A DNA stretch of 64,000 nucleotides from Maribacter orientalis (GCF_900109345.1 NZ_FNZN01000002.1:620001-684000); one strand, 5' to 3'. Shown: positions 45,816-55,972, numbered from the stretch's first letter. The notes: generated from the letters alone by a model not told the origin. A program made the numbers and translations.

Positions 45816-46893
45816 TAAATATCTTTCTTTGATAAAGAAAATAGCCAATAAAGCTATAAAACAACACTACGCTTAAACCATACAAAAGAGACGATGTTTC
45901 AAGTGCAAGAAAATCATGTACATATACTTTTTGAAATAGCCACCCATGTAAAGAGGTATCTCCTACTTTTATCTGACCCATTATTTTACTGATAAAACTA
46001 GATAAGAAGTAGATGACAATGGCATTTGCGCCAGCATATCGAAACACAGAACCGAATTCAATTTTCTTTACATCGGTTAAATAATAAATGAGGGCAAGAA
46101 TGAGGTTCGCCCAGCCAGCAGTAACTAACACAAAGCTACTAGTCCAAAGCGCTTTATTTATTGGAAATACGATATCCCAAATATGGCCGATAATTAATAA
46201 ACTTCCGCCAAGACCCATCAATATTGTCGCTTTCTTTGCTTGTTTAGAGGTGAGTATTAAACCGGTAAAAACACCTAATAGAGCGCTTGCAATTGAAGGA
46301 ATTGTACTCAGTAATCCTTCTGGGTCATAATCCGCTTTGTAGTTATGTGAACCAAATACTTGTACATCAAGCCAATTCGCCAAATTGTTTGGTGCCCTAT
46401 CTAAGGTTGACGCAATTCCTTCCACAGGAACTAAAGTCATTAAGAGCCAATAGCCTATTAAAAAGATAGCCGTTACCCAAATTAATTTTTTCCAATCAAG
46501 ATTTATAAATAAAATAGCGGCAAAGAAAAATACGACCCCAATTCGTTGCAGTACACCAGGAAATCGAATGTCTTGAAAATTCTTAAAGAACGGAAAATGT
46601 ATTATAAAGGCACCAAGAAAAACACCTAGGGCAATTAATTTCAAAGTCCTAACTCCTATTTTCTTATATACTTCAGCATTGACTTTTCTACCCTTATAGG
46701 AAAAAGCAATTGAGGTACCTACAATAAACAAAAAGAAAGGAAAAACTAAATCTGTTGGTGTATACCCATGCCAATCGGCATGCAGAAAAGGACCATAAAC
46801 ATTTGACCATGTTCCTGGTGTATTCACTAAAACCATGAGCAAAATAGTTGCTCCCCTAAAAATGTCAACTGATAATATTCTTTCCTTAACCAT
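45805..46893 (-). CDS. NagX-like membrane acyltransferase (HGSNAT/DUF5009 family)
   Basis: 362 residues with about 10-11 hydrophobic helices. The first helix begins RILSVDIFRGATILLMVLVNTPG, the signature of heparan-alpha-glucosaminide N-acetyltransferase-like proteins, followed by TPTDLVFPFFLFIVGTSIAFS with its conserved aspartate. Bacterial NagX occurs with N-acetylglucosamine-use genes. It is eight bases after the solute symporter, so an amino-sugar role for both is likely, though no catabolic genes are adjacent. Confidence 0.88.
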   Translation of the reverse strand: MVKERILSVDIFRGATILLMVLVNTPGTWSNVYGPFLHADWHGYTPTDLVFPFFLFIVGTSIAFSYKGRKVNAEVYKKIGVRTLKLIALGVFLGAFIIHFPFFKNFQDIRFPGVLQRIGVVFFFAAILFINLDWKKLIWVTAIFLIGYWLLMTLVPVEGIASTLDRAPNNLANWLDVQVFGSHNYKADYDPEGLLSTIPSIASALLGVFTGLILTSKQAKKATILMGLGGSLLIIGHIWDIVFPINKALWTSSFVLVTAGWANLILALIYYLTDVKKIEFGSVFRYAGANAIVIYFLSSFISKIMGQIKVGDTSLHGWLFQKVYVHDFLALETSSLLYGLSVVLFYSFIGYFLYQRKIFIKV

Positions 46894-46900
46894 ACTAATT

Positions 46901-48712
46901 TTATAAGAGATTCCCTTTTAACCTGTTCCAAGCTTTTATTAACAAGAATCCAGAAATGACGGAAACAATTGTCAATACTATAGCTTGTGTAGTTCTACCA
47001 TAAATCCAATAGCCTGTAGCAAACATGATGGAATAAATTAAAACAATACCAAGTAACATTGCAGTTATACCGGCTGGCACACTCCATTTCTCTCCTGTGT
47101 TCACAAGTTCTTCATTCTCAATTTCGGCTTTCTTAACCACCTTTCGCCATCCCGGTCCTCCTGGCTGTGTTTTTCTGTAAAATGAACGTAGTGTCGCGTC
47201 GCTTTCAGGTGGTGTTAATACCGTAACCAACATCCAAATTGCCGTTGTTACTACTACTATAAAAGGATAGTTTGCCCATTCTGGAAACACCCCTGTATCA
47301 GCGGCAAAAAGAAAGTCGCCTAGGCTAGTTTTAGCCAAAGAAATAACCAGAATTCCAGAAGCGAACATTGCTGTAATTTCACTCCACGCATTTATTCTCC
47401 ACCAAAACCAGCGAAGTATAAACACCAAACCGGTTCCAGCTCCAAACTGTATCAATAAATCGAATACCTCAAATGCATTTTGTAAGGTAAGCGCAAATAA
47501 TGCACTCAATACCATAAGAACTACGGTAGAAATTCTACCTACGGCCACCATTTGTTTTTCGGTTGCATTAGGATTAATCTGCCTCTTATAAAAATCAAAA
47601 ACAATATAAGATGAGCCCCAATTTAATTGCGTAGAGATGGTACTCATATATGCTGCTATCAAAGATGCCAAGACAACTCCTAACAGACCACTTGGCAATT
47701 TGGTAAGCATAGCTGAATAGGCTAAATCATGCCCTAATTTACTTTCCTCAACATTAGGAAATGCTGCTGCAATACTAGCAATATCAGGGTAAACAACCAA
47801 CGACGCTAATGCCACCAAAATCCATGGCCAAGGACGCAAAGCATAATGCATAATATTGAAAAAGAAAGTTGCCCCTATGGCATGATTTTCGTTTTTTGCC
47901 GCTAACATACGTTGTGCTATATAACCCCCACCACCTGGTTCTGCACCTGGGTACCAAGAGCTCCACCATTGCACTGCAATTGGAATAATAAACAGCATGA
48001 TAAGTACTTCCGTATTGTCAAAATCGGGTAGAATATTAAGTTTGCTTACTACATTTTCATTTGCCATTAAAGCTTCAATTCCACCAACCTCTGGAATATT
48101 CACCAAATAATAAGCCGCTCCGATAGCGCCAGACATTGCAACAAAAAACAACAAAAAATCTGTATAAACAACACCTTTAAATCCCCCAAGCGCACTAAAA
48201 ATAACAGTTATTAATCCTGCACTCACTACAGTTTCCCATGGCTCAAGCCCCAACATAATTCCTCCTATCTTAATGGCCGCTAGCGTAACAGAGGCCATCG
48301 TGATAATGTTAAATAATGCCCCAAGGTATAAAGCTCTAAATTTTCGCAAAAAACTGGCAGGTTTGCCACCGTATCTCATTTCATAAAACTCAAGATCTGT
48401 ATTTACGTTAGACTTACGCCATAATTTAGCATATACAAATACCGTTAGCATTCCGGTAATTAAAAAACACCACCATACCCAATTCCCTGAAACTCCTTTG
48501 GTACGAACAATATCTGTAACCAAATTAGGGGTGTCTGTTGAAAATGTTGTCGCGACCATTGAAAGTCCCAATAACCACCAAGGCATTGTTCGGCCTGAAA
48601 GAAAAAATTCCGTAGAATTTTTACCTGATTTTTTTGATACGTAAACGCCTATGCCTAATACAAGGGAAAAGAATACTATGATAAAAGCATAGTCTAAAGT
48701 ACTGAGTTCCAT
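46901..48712 (-). CDS. sodium/solute symporter (SSS family)
   Basis: 603 residues with about 14 hydrophobic helices. It opens with TLDYAFIIVFFSLVLGIGVYVSKKSG and contains FFLSGRTMPWWLLGLSMVATTFSTDTP, typical of SSS carriers. It co-imports sugars, amino acids or other solutes with Na+. Bacteroidota relatives are often linked to sugars. It leads a two-gene unit with the NagX-like gene, eight bases apart. It is divergent from the TSUP gene. Confidence 0.9.
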   Translation of the reverse strand: MELSTLDYAFIIVFFSLVLGIGVYVSKKSGKNSTEFFLSGRTMPWWLLGLSMVATTFSTDTPNLVTDIVRTKGVSGNWVWWCFLITGMLTVFVYAKLWRKSNVNTDLEFYEMRYGGKPASFLRKFRALYLGALFNIITMASVTLAAIKIGGIMLGLEPWETVVSAGLITVIFSALGGFKGVVYTDFLLFFVAMSGAIGAAYYLVNIPEVGGIEALMANENVVSKLNILPDFDNTEVLIMLFIIPIAVQWWSSWYPGAEPGGGGYIAQRMLAAKNENHAIGATFFFNIMHYALRPWPWILVALASLVVYPDIASIAAAFPNVEESKLGHDLAYSAMLTKLPSGLLGVVLASLIAAYMSTISTQLNWGSSYIVFDFYKRQINPNATEKQMVAVGRISTVVLMVLSALFALTLQNAFEVFDLLIQFGAGTGLVFILRWFWWRINAWSEITAMFASGILVISLAKTSLGDFLFAADTGVFPEWANYPFIVVVTTAIWMLVTVLTPPESDATLRSFYRKTQPGGPGWRKVVKKAEIENEELVNTGEKWSVPAGITAMLLGIVLIYSIMFATGYWIYGRTTQAIVLTIVSVISGFLLIKAWNRLKGNLL

Positions 48713-48799
48713 AAATTGGTTTTAGGTTGATTGTTAAAGATATGTTATTTTCGGATATTTTTAAATCTAATACGCTAAACGTACTACGTGCTACTATCA

Positions 48800-49543
48800 A
48801 TGACTTCTGAAATTACCCCAACTGCATGGATTCTAGCTTACGGGGCGGCATTTATTATCGGATTATCAAAAGCTGGCATAAAAGGTATTGCCGTTATGAA
48901 TGTAACATTAATGGCCTTAGCTTTTGGCGCAAAAGAATCGACCGGCATGGTTGTACCCTTGCTTATTTTAGCTGATGTTTTTGCTGTAATCTATTACAAT
49001 AGACATACACAATGGAAGTACGTTTTTAAAGTACTGCCTTGGATGATTCTAGGGGTACTCATTGGTGTCGTAATCGGAAAAGATCTACCAGAAAAATTCT
49101 TTAAAATAGGGATGTCAATCATTATCATAACAACTGTTTTTATGATGTATTGGTGGGATCGCAAAAAATCAAGAACAGTGCCTACTCATTGGGCATTTGC
49201 GAGTTCTATCGGTACTATTGCAGGTATTACAACAATGGTCGGTAATTTGGCAGGCGCTTTTTCCAATATCTATTTCTTGGCCATTCGATTACCAAAAAAC
49301 CATTTTATAGGTACTGCAGCATGGTTGTTTCTTATTATAAACATTATTAAACTACCATTTCATTTTTTCGTTTGGGAGACGATTTCCTTTGAATCATTAT
49401 CATTAAACCTAATGCTTCTTCCAGGAATTTTACTTGGCTTTTTTGTTGGGGTTAGATTTATCAAATTAATTAAAGAAGCTTTTTTTAGAAAAATGATTCT
49501 AGTATTAACCGCTGTTGGTGCAATTCTTATTATGTTGGGTTAA
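48800..49543 (+). CDS. TSUP family (TauE/SafE-type) transporter
   Basis: 247 residues from the ATG at 48800 (an in-frame GTG at 48788 is also possible). About 8 hydrophobic helices with two similar halves and the motifs GLSKAGIKGIAVMN and TTMVGNLAGAFSNIYFLAIRLPK. The family exports sulfite, sulfoacetate or related C2-sulfonates or other anions. The substrate is unknown. It is monocistronic, divergent from the SSS gene. Confidence 0.85.
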   Translation: MTSEITPTAWILAYGAAFIIGLSKAGIKGIAVMNVTLMALAFGAKESTGMVVPLLILADVFAVIYYNRHTQWKYVFKVLPWMILGVLIGVVIGKDLPEKFFKIGMSIIIITTVFMMYWWDRKKSRTVPTHWAFASSIGTIAGITTMVGNLAGAFSNIYFLAIRLPKNHFIGTAAWLFLIINIIKLPFHFFVWETISFESLSLNLMLLPGILLGFFVGVRFIKLIKEAFFRKMILVLTAVGAILIMLG

Positions 49544-49675
49544 TACCTAAATTGTCTTTCCTAAAGCCTTTCTGAATACCTTATTTGAATACCGTCTATT
49601 TAAATTAGATTCGGGTTAATCTTTTTGGTGAATAAAAAATACTTTTAACTCACTAATCTAGAAATCCATTATCAA

Positions 49676-51199
49676 ATGAATATCATTGGAAATTTCATAA
49701 AAGGGGTCATTAACGTTACTGATAAAATTACGGGCGATGACAACCCTATAGAAGAGCAAAAAGAAGTGCTTAAAAAACTTTTGGAATATGCCAAGGATAC
49801 ATCTTTCGGCAAAGTGTATGAATTCGAAAGCATCTTAGAAAACGAGGATATTCAGACTCCCTTCAAGCTTAATGTTCCGTATTTTGACTACAATGAAATC
49901 AATGATAATTGGTGGTATAAATTACACGAAGACCAAACGGATGTAACTTGGCCTGGTAGTCCTGATTATTTTGCGTTAAGTTCAGGAACTACTGGTAAAA
50001 CCAGTAAGCGAATACCTGTTACCGACGAGATGATAGATGCCATCAGACAGGCAGGCATCAAACAAGTATTGGCACTTTCTAATTTTGATTTGCCTGCCGA
50101 TTTTTTTGAAACCGGAATATTAATGCTTGGTAGTTCTACTGATTTAATAGAAAATGACGACCATCTTGAAGGTGAAATTAGCGGCATTAGCGCTAGTAAT
50201 ATTCCCTCATGGTTTAGTGGTTATTACAAGCCTGGAAAAGAAATCGCTAAAATTGAAGATTGGGATGAAAGAGTAGCTAAAATAGCCGAAAAGGCTCCTA
50301 ATTGGGATATTGGAGCACTTAGTGGTATTCCTTCTTGGATAGAATTAATGCTTAAAGAAGTCATTAAAAAACACAACCTCAACAACATTCACGATATATG
50401 GCCGAACCTTCAGGTGTATACTTCGGGCGGCGTAGCCTTCGGGCCATACGAAAAGAGCTTTAATGCGCTAATGGGTAAACCTGTTACCGTAATTGATACC
50501 TATTTAGCTTCTGAAGGCTTCATTGCATTTCAAAGTCGACCAGAAACTGACGCCATGAAATTGGTAACCGGTAACGGAATTTATTTTGAGTTTGTTCCTT
50601 TCAATCCTGATTATATTTTAGAAGATGGCTCTCTCTCTCAAGAAGCGCCATCACTTACACTTTCCGAAGTTGAAAAAGGTCAGAATTATGTGTTGATTAT
50701 TAGTACCGTTAGTGGTGCTTGGCGATATTTAATTGGTGATACCGTTGAATTTACTGACGTAGAACGTGCAGAAATTAAAATAACAGGGCGCACTAAATTT
50801 TTCTTAAATACTGTTGGCTCGCAGTTATCGGTCAACAAATTGGATGATGCTTTACAAGATATCATGGAAACTTTCGATATGGAAATACCAGAATACACTC
50901 TTTGTGCGAAAAAATATGAAGACGGCTTCTATCACACTTGGTATTTAGGCACAACCTCAAAACAAGATTCTAAGGAGGTAGCAAAAAAGCTAGACGAATC
51001 GTTAAAAGCTGCCAACAAAAATTATAAGGTTGCTCGCACTAAAGCATTAAAAGGAGTGAAAGTTTTTATGGTTGATCCAGATGTATTTTATAGTTGGAAT
51101 GACAGAAACAAAAAGAAAGGTGGACAGGTAAAAATGGAACGGGTTATGAAAGAGGAAAAATTTGCCGAGTGGGAAGATTTTGTTGAGAAAAAATCCTAA
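49676..51199 (+). CDS. GH3-type acyl-amido synthetase
   Basis: 507 residues of the adenylate-forming GH3 family. The motifs are SSGTTGKTS at 102-110 (ATP phosphate loop), YTSGGVAFGP and YLASEGFIAFQ (substrate pocket and motif II), and WRYLIGDTVEF with IKITGRTKFFLNTVG (motif III and hinge). Plant members join amino acids to acyl hormones; bacterial relatives are largely uncharacterised. The substrate here is unknown. Monocistronic, convergent with the metallopeptidase gene. Confidence 0.9.
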   Translation: MNIIGNFIKGVINVTDKITGDDNPIEEQKEVLKKLLEYAKDTSFGKVYEFESILENEDIQTPFKLNVPYFDYNEINDNWWYKLHEDQTDVTWPGSPDYFALSSGTTGKTSKRIPVTDEMIDAIRQAGIKQVLALSNFDLPADFFETGILMLGSSTDLIENDDHLEGEISGISASNIPSWFSGYYKPGKEIAKIEDWDERVAKIAEKAPNWDIGALSGIPSWIELMLKEVIKKHNLNNIHDIWPNLQVYTSGGVAFGPYEKSFNALMGKPVTVIDTYLASEGFIAFQSRPETDAMKLVTGNGIYFEFVPFNPDYILEDGSLSQEAPSLTLSEVEKGQNYVLIISTVSGAWRYLIGDTVEFTDVERAEIKITGRTKFFLNTVGSQLSVNKLDDALQDIMETFDMEIPEYTLCAKKYEDGFYHTWYLGTTSKQDSKEVAKKLDESLKAANKNYKVARTKALKGVKVFMVDPDVFYSWNDRNKKKGGQVKMERVMKEEKFAEWEDFVEKKS

Positions 51200-51208
51200 T
51201 ACACTCCC

Positions 51209-51811
51209 TTAATCTTTTGAAACGGTATCACGCTCCTCCACTAAAATCATAATTTCCTCTGGTGATAAGTAAAAGTTTTTGATGCGATCTACATATTTTT
51301 GTGTTAGACCTGCTTTCTCAAGTATAAACTCTTTGGTAGCCAAAATATAGGTTTCCATACCGTGATTTACTGCATACGAATCAGCTCTACGCTCAGCCCC
51401 ACGAATATATTTTTTGGAGGTTAAATAGCTGATCCCAAAACCAATTAAGTTCAGACCACTTCTTTGTTCAAAATCCATCACATGGCCTAATTCATGACCT
51501 AACCAACCTATCATAATTTCAGTGGGCATATCTTTTGTATAATAAACTGTGTCTGCAATTTTTATTCTTTCACTTATCAAGATTTTATATGACCTATTCT
51601 TCTTTGATTTAAACACACTTGAAAACTTAGGTTGCGCCTGCATTGTAGATTTCTTAATGTGTTTTTTAAATTTAAACTCAATAGGCGTATTAGCAAGTTC
51701 AGGATAGTGCGATAAGGCAATTCTTGCCTCTGATTCTATTACATCGGGAATTATATGTTGTGCGAATGCAACCATATTAAAGTTTAAAATTATAAAAAAT
51801 AAATAGTTCAA
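51209..51811 (-). CDS. small secreted zinc metallopeptidase-like protein
   Basis: 200 residues with an N-terminal signal peptide (about 17 residues, ending VAFAQ). The metal motif HELGH is at 106-110 (GWLGHELGHVMDFE). A candidate third ligand is in RGAERRADSYAVNHGM, whose ERRAD resembles the ExxxD motif of M48-type peptidases. It is a short gluzincin probably acting outside the cytoplasm. It ends 10 bases from the convergent GH3 gene. Confidence 0.75.
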   Translation of the reverse strand: MNYLFFIILNFNMVAFAQHIIPDVIESEARIALSHYPELANTPIEFKFKKHIKKSTMQAQPKFSSVFKSKKNRSYKILISERIKIADTVYYTKDMPTEIMIGWLGHELGHVMDFEQRSGLNLIGFGISYLTSKKYIRGAERRADSYAVNHGMETYILATKEFILEKAGLTQKYVDRIKNFYLSPEEIMILVEERDTVSKD

Positions 51812-51834
51812 ATCGATTCGAAATAAAGTTAGTA

Positions 51835-53259
51835 TTAAAGCAACGGACTAAAGAATTTGGCTAGACCTTCTAAAAACTTACTGAATGGAGAACGTTTTCT
51901 AAAAGCTTCAAGTTCTAGCTTTACCTCATCGGTACAATGCCGCAAAAACAATTCTTCAATCTGTTTGGCTTTATCTTGGTCATAAAGAATAGCATTGGTT
52001 TCAAAGTTGTGTTCAAAACTTCGATAATCGAAATTTCCTGATCCAACAGATGCTATTTCACTATCAATCACTATTACTTTACTATGCGAAAAATCTGGTC
52101 GTAAATAAATGTTGGCCCCAACCTCTAAAAGACTATCAAAAGTCGAAAACATACTATACTGAGCAAGAAGAGAGTCCGATTTTTTAGGAGTAAGCAAGGT
52201 AACATTTACACCACTTAAGGCTGCAATTCGTATGGCTTCTAAAACAGGTTCGCCAGGTATAAAATATGGGTTTGCTATACATATACTCTTTGTAGCAATA
52301 TTTATCATCGCTAAGTATTGCTGCATAATTGCAGGATATTTAGAATCTGGACCACTTGAAATTATTTGAGCGACCGTTTCTCCAGAAGGTTCTATTTTAG
52401 GAAAATACTTATCTTGAAGCAATAGCTTTTCTTTGCCTGCAAAATGATAATCTTTAACAAAAATACGTTGCAGACTATTTACAAGAGGGCCCTGAATGCG
52501 CAGGTGTAAATCTTGCCAAGTACCCAAATCAGAAATTGGCTTCATGTATTTATCGGAAACATTAAACCCTCCGGTAAAACCGATTTTTCCATCAACGATT
52601 ATAATTTTTCTATGATTTCTGTAATTAAGGGTAAACAAAAGATTGCCAAAACGTATGGGCATAGTAGGAAACGCCTTCACCCCAATATCTTTAAAACGTT
52701 TTACCACTTTGCCACGCATAGAATTACTGCCTAGGGAATCATATAACATTCGAATCTCGACACCTTCTTTAACCTTTTTCTGAAACAGCTCATAAAAACG
52801 GTCTAATAACATGCCTTCTTCTAAAATATAATATTGAAGATGAATAAATTCTTTGGCCTCTTCAATTGCTTTAAAAATTGCACCAAAAGCTTCTTCACCA
52901 CTATTCAATAACGTTATATCATTACCCTCATAAGGGGCGAAATAACTATTCTTTCTAATGAGTGATGCTAATTTATCTTCCTTATAATCGTTAAACTTAT
53001 GTACACTTTGCTCACCTCCTTTTAACTCTTTATAGGTTTCAGAATACAACCTTCTCTTTTCCGTTTGTTTTAATTTGAATAGCTTAAACTTTCTTCTGTT
53101 AATGCCAAATAGATAATACAAAAGCGGTCCAATAAATGGTAGAATTATAACAGAAAATGACCAACTTATCATTTTTGTTGCCCTTGAACCATTGAAAATT
53201 ATATTGACAATACTCCATAAGGTAACCGATAGATAAGCAAGCCAAAAGATAGTATTCAT
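51835..53259 (-). CDS. cls: cardiolipin synthase (phospholipase D family)
   Basis: 474 residues. Two N-terminal transmembrane helices (about 3-20 and 33-52) precede two HKD motifs: HRKIIIVDGKIGFTGGFN in the first half and HSKVIVIDSEIASVGSGNFD in the second. It joins two phosphatidylglycerols (or PG and PE) to make cardiolipin at the inner membrane. Length and layout match ClsA-type enzymes. It ends 24 bases upstream of the metallopeptidase start, on the same strand. Confidence 0.94.
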   Translation of the reverse strand: MNTIFWLAYLSVTLWSIVNIIFNGSRATKMISWSFSVIILPFIGPLLYYLFGINRRKFKLFKLKQTEKRRLYSETYKELKGGEQSVHKFNDYKEDKLASLIRKNSYFAPYEGNDITLLNSGEEAFGAIFKAIEEAKEFIHLQYYILEEGMLLDRFYELFQKKVKEGVEIRMLYDSLGSNSMRGKVVKRFKDIGVKAFPTMPIRFGNLLFTLNYRNHRKIIIVDGKIGFTGGFNVSDKYMKPISDLGTWQDLHLRIQGPLVNSLQRIFVKDYHFAGKEKLLLQDKYFPKIEPSGETVAQIISSGPDSKYPAIMQQYLAMINIATKSICIANPYFIPGEPVLEAIRIAALSGVNVTLLTPKKSDSLLAQYSMFSTFDSLLEVGANIYLRPDFSHSKVIVIDSEIASVGSGNFDYRSFEHNFETNAILYDQDKAKQIEELFLRHCTDEVKLELEAFRKRSPFSKFLEGLAKFFSPLL

Positions 53260-53406
53260 CGGGTTATTTTTTGTTTAATAACAAGATACCATAATTTGAA
53301 TAAGCACTGCTTTTTTAAACCTTTCAAGATACTTTTCATTTGAAACGAGTTAAATACTACATGAAGAACTAACTACTTTTAAAAAAAAGTAATGGGAGTA
53401 ATTGCT

Positions 53407-53808
53407 ATGGATAAAAAACTGATAACACTGTATTATAGTTCGAAAAATTCATTGGGTAAACAACTCAATGCCTATGTCGAATCTTCAGATAAAAAGCATT
53501 TAACGATTGATATCTCTAAAACTAACGTTACCGGCACACAATGGGCTGAATTAGCTGATGGACTTGGTAAAAGTCTATCTGATTTAGTGAATACCGAGCA
53601 CCCCGATTTTAAGACTGCCTATGGTGAAGATGATTTCAATTTAGATAATGATGGTTGGCTAAAAGTTTTAAATAAAAACCCTAGCTTACTAAAAAATGCT
53701 ATTATAATTAAAGGCAAAGAGTTTATTGAATTGAAAAGTGCTTCAGATTTTAAACAATATATGGAACCTGATAGTACAGGTATAGAAAAACCTTACAAAA
53801 AGAATTAA
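53407..53808 (+). CDS. ArsC/Spx-like thioredoxin-fold protein lacking cysteine
   Basis: 133 residues from the ATG at 53407; an in-frame start at 53392 is less likely. The fold resembles the arsenate reductase/Spx family (ITLYYSSKNSLGKQLNAY, TNVTGTQWAELADGLGKSLSDLVN, NAIIIKGKEFIELKSA). The active-site cysteine is absent: the position holds Ser, and the whole protein has no cysteine. A redox role is therefore unlikely and it may act as a binding protein. Related genes are seen in many flavobacteria. Confidence 0.7.
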   Translation: MDKKLITLYYSSKNSLGKQLNAYVESSDKKHLTIDISKTNVTGTQWAELADGLGKSLSDLVNTEHPDFKTAYGEDDFNLDNDGWLKVLNKNPSLLKNAIIIKGKEFIELKSASDFKQYMEPDSTGIEKPYKKN

Positions 53809-53898
53809 ATCTAAATCCTCTTGGCCATTGTATATCATGGTTAACGTGTGGCTTAAGTTTTTAATAATTCTTAAAGGTTAAGTTAACCCTCAATTGTC

Positions 53899-55455
53899 AT
53901 GACCCGATTTCTCAAATGGTTTTTAGTACTCATCATATTCTTCATCGGAGCTTACATAGCTGCCGAATGGAAAATGAAAAAGGAAGTAGTAGATTTTCTA
54001 AATCGGAAGGTTCCAGACCATATTGATTTTTCTTATGACAGACTTAATATTAATCTTTTTAAAGGTGATTTAGAATTTGAAAAGGTAGAGGTTAAAAGTC
54101 TTGGTAGGCAAACATCATCATGTGAAATTATAATCAATGCCGATAATTTATCGATAAGCGGATTCAGTTATTGGAAAATATTCTTCGAGAAATCGATTTA
54201 CTTAAAAAATCTTACCCTTTCTAAACCACGCATAAATTTCAAGACGTGTCCTAAAGAGTCTAAGCAAGAGAATGCAACAAAATCTAACCCAATTAATCTA
54301 TTAAAAGAGATTTTTATTGAAGAGCTAATTTTGGATTCTGGTATAGTTGAAATTTTGGATTCTAATGAAGAAAAAGAACTTTTATCCGTTAAATCTATCG
54401 ACTTAAATTTAAAAAATGTGGCGACCGATCCATGGGTAATTAATAAATATGTGCCTTTCACTTTTTCAGAATACGCCATGAGCATTCAACACGTTAAAGC
54501 TCCTGTCGGGAAATTTGAAGAATTGGAAATAGAAACTATGAAGTTAGATAACTCCTCTATACACATAACTGATATTTCATTATCTACGATACTTTCCAAA
54601 TCAGAATTGAGTAAAACGATAAGATACCAAAGAGACCATCTAACATTAGATATTCCAGAAATTAGGATTGAAAATCATAATTACATTGTGTCAAACGACT
54701 CACTTCAAGTCAACTTTAAATCATTGCTATTAAATGCACCTGTTTTAGAAATGTACCGTGACAAATCAAGGTTAGAAGATTTAAACCGAAGACCTCTATA
54801 TGCTGAATTGTTTAGGGAACTCCCTTTTAAAGTAGCCATTGATTCTGTATTAATTAAGGAAGGAATGGTACGTTATGAAGAAAATTTACCTAATGATAAA
54901 AGAGCTGGTATTCTAAGTTTTGAAAAGTTAAATGCCTCAATGAGCAACTTTTCCAATTTAACAACGAACAAAGAAAATCTTAAAATAACAGTGGATGCCG
55001 ATTTAATGGGAGCGGGTAATTTTAATCTTGATTGGGAATTTAATGTTCAAGACACACGAAATTCATTCGTAATTTCTGGAGGGTTATCTAATTTCAATAC
55101 CGCAAACTTGAATGATTTTTTAATTCCTAATCTTAGAACAAAAACCACAGGCACTATCGACCAACTCTATTTTACTATTTCTGGTGATGAATATGCCGCT
55201 ACTGGTGATATTAAAATGAATTATGAAGACTTCAAATTCCAAGTATTGAATAAGGAAAGAAACGGTGTTAAAAAAGTACTCTCCTTCATTGGTAACTTAT
55301 TTATCAATGATGGTTCAAAGGCTGATTCTGATGGTTATAGGCATGGTCATATCTCAACAGAGCGAATTAAAAATAAGTCGTTCTTCAATTATTTATGGAT
55401 AAATCTACAAGACGGTCTCTTAGATGTATTAACAGGGAATGGAATGAAAGAGTAA
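53899..55455 (+). CDS. AsmA-like/DUF748-type envelope protein
   Basis: 518 residues. A single N-terminal helix (about 6-23) anchors a long periplasmic beta-rich region. The AsmA-like start is YDRLNINLFKGDLEFEKVEVKSLG. Later repeats such as GSIYLKNLTLSKPRINF look like the parallel strands of the AsmA/Vps13 bridge proteins. These help carry phospholipids or assemble outer-membrane proteins. It is followed directly by a strong terminator. Confidence 0.75.
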   Translation: MTRFLKWFLVLIIFFIGAYIAAEWKMKKEVVDFLNRKVPDHIDFSYDRLNINLFKGDLEFEKVEVKSLGRQTSSCEIIINADNLSISGFSYWKIFFEKSIYLKNLTLSKPRINFKTCPKESKQENATKSNPINLLKEIFIEELILDSGIVEILDSNEEKELLSVKSIDLNLKNVATDPWVINKYVPFTFSEYAMSIQHVKAPVGKFEELEIETMKLDNSSIHITDISLSTILSKSELSKTIRYQRDHLTLDIPEIRIENHNYIVSNDSLQVNFKSLLLNAPVLEMYRDKSRLEDLNRRPLYAELFRELPFKVAIDSVLIKEGMVRYEENLPNDKRAGILSFEKLNASMSNFSNLTTNKENLKITVDADLMGAGNFNLDWEFNVQDTRNSFVISGGLSNFNTANLNDFLIPNLRTKTTGTIDQLYFTISGDEYAATGDIKMNYEDFKFQVLNKERNGVKKVLSFIGNLFINDGSKADSDGYRHGHISTERIKNKSFFNYLWINLQDGLLDVLTGNGMKE

Positions 55456-55468
55456 TTAAATAAAAAAA

Positions 55469-55491
55469 GCCAGATAGTTAAACTATCTGGC
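55469..55491. terminator. bidirectional rho-independent terminator
   Basis: GCCAGATAGTT and AACTATCTGGC form a perfect 11-base stem with a one-base loop. A seven-base A/T tract on the left gives a T-run for the reverse strand, and T/C-rich sequence lies on the right, so both convergent genes can end here. Confidence 0.88.
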
Positions 55492-55517
55492 CTTTCTCTT
55501 CATAACAATTTTATATA

Positions 55518-55700
55518 CTAGTTATGGTCAGTGGCATCTTCAACAGCATCTTCAACTTCTTCAGCTCCTTCTTCAATACCATCACCAACATCATCAATAC
55601 CTTCTTCTATTTTCTCGCCTGTAGATTTTTCTTCTCTACAACTCGATGCAAAACTTATTGTCATAAATGCGAATACAAATATAAATAGTGACTTTCTCAT
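55518..55700 (-). CDS. small acidic lipoprotein
   Basis: 60 residues with a signal peptide ending in a lipobox (FASSC). The mature 40 residues are very acidic with heptad-like repeats (EEGIDDVGDGIEEGAEEVEDAVEDA), suggesting an alpha-helical tail. It is terminated by the hairpin at 55469-55491. Similar small lipoproteins are frequent in Bacteroidota, without known function. Confidence 0.8.
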   Translation of the reverse strand: MRKSLFIFVFAFMTISFASSCREEKSTGEKIEEGIDDVGDGIEEGAEEVEDAVEDATDHN

Positions 55701-55887
55701 ACTATAGATTTTTAAATAATTAGGTTAACCTTTTAATTTATCAGAACAGAGATTAACTATTTAATATAACTCTGTTCCTCTAAACAAAAATGCCATAATT
55801 TTTAGATTCTCCTTGGTTGTAAAAAATTAAATATTAACTCATCTACAATAACGATTTAAATTAGCTGATATTCAATTATTTATATGC

Positions 55888-55907
55888 TATATAGAACCCT
55901 CTATATA
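55888..55907. promoter_or_regulatory. 20-bp palindrome upstream of the first AraC-type gene
   Basis: TATATAGA and TCTATATA are perfect inverted copies around ACCC, 65 bases before the start codon at 55973. It may be an operator for one of the two AraC-type regulators. It is AT-rich, so its significance is uncertain. Confidence 0.35.
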
Positions 55908-55972
55908 AATAAAAAAGACCCAACTACTTTTATTATTTACCTTATATTGTACCTATCTATTTTAACTAAACA

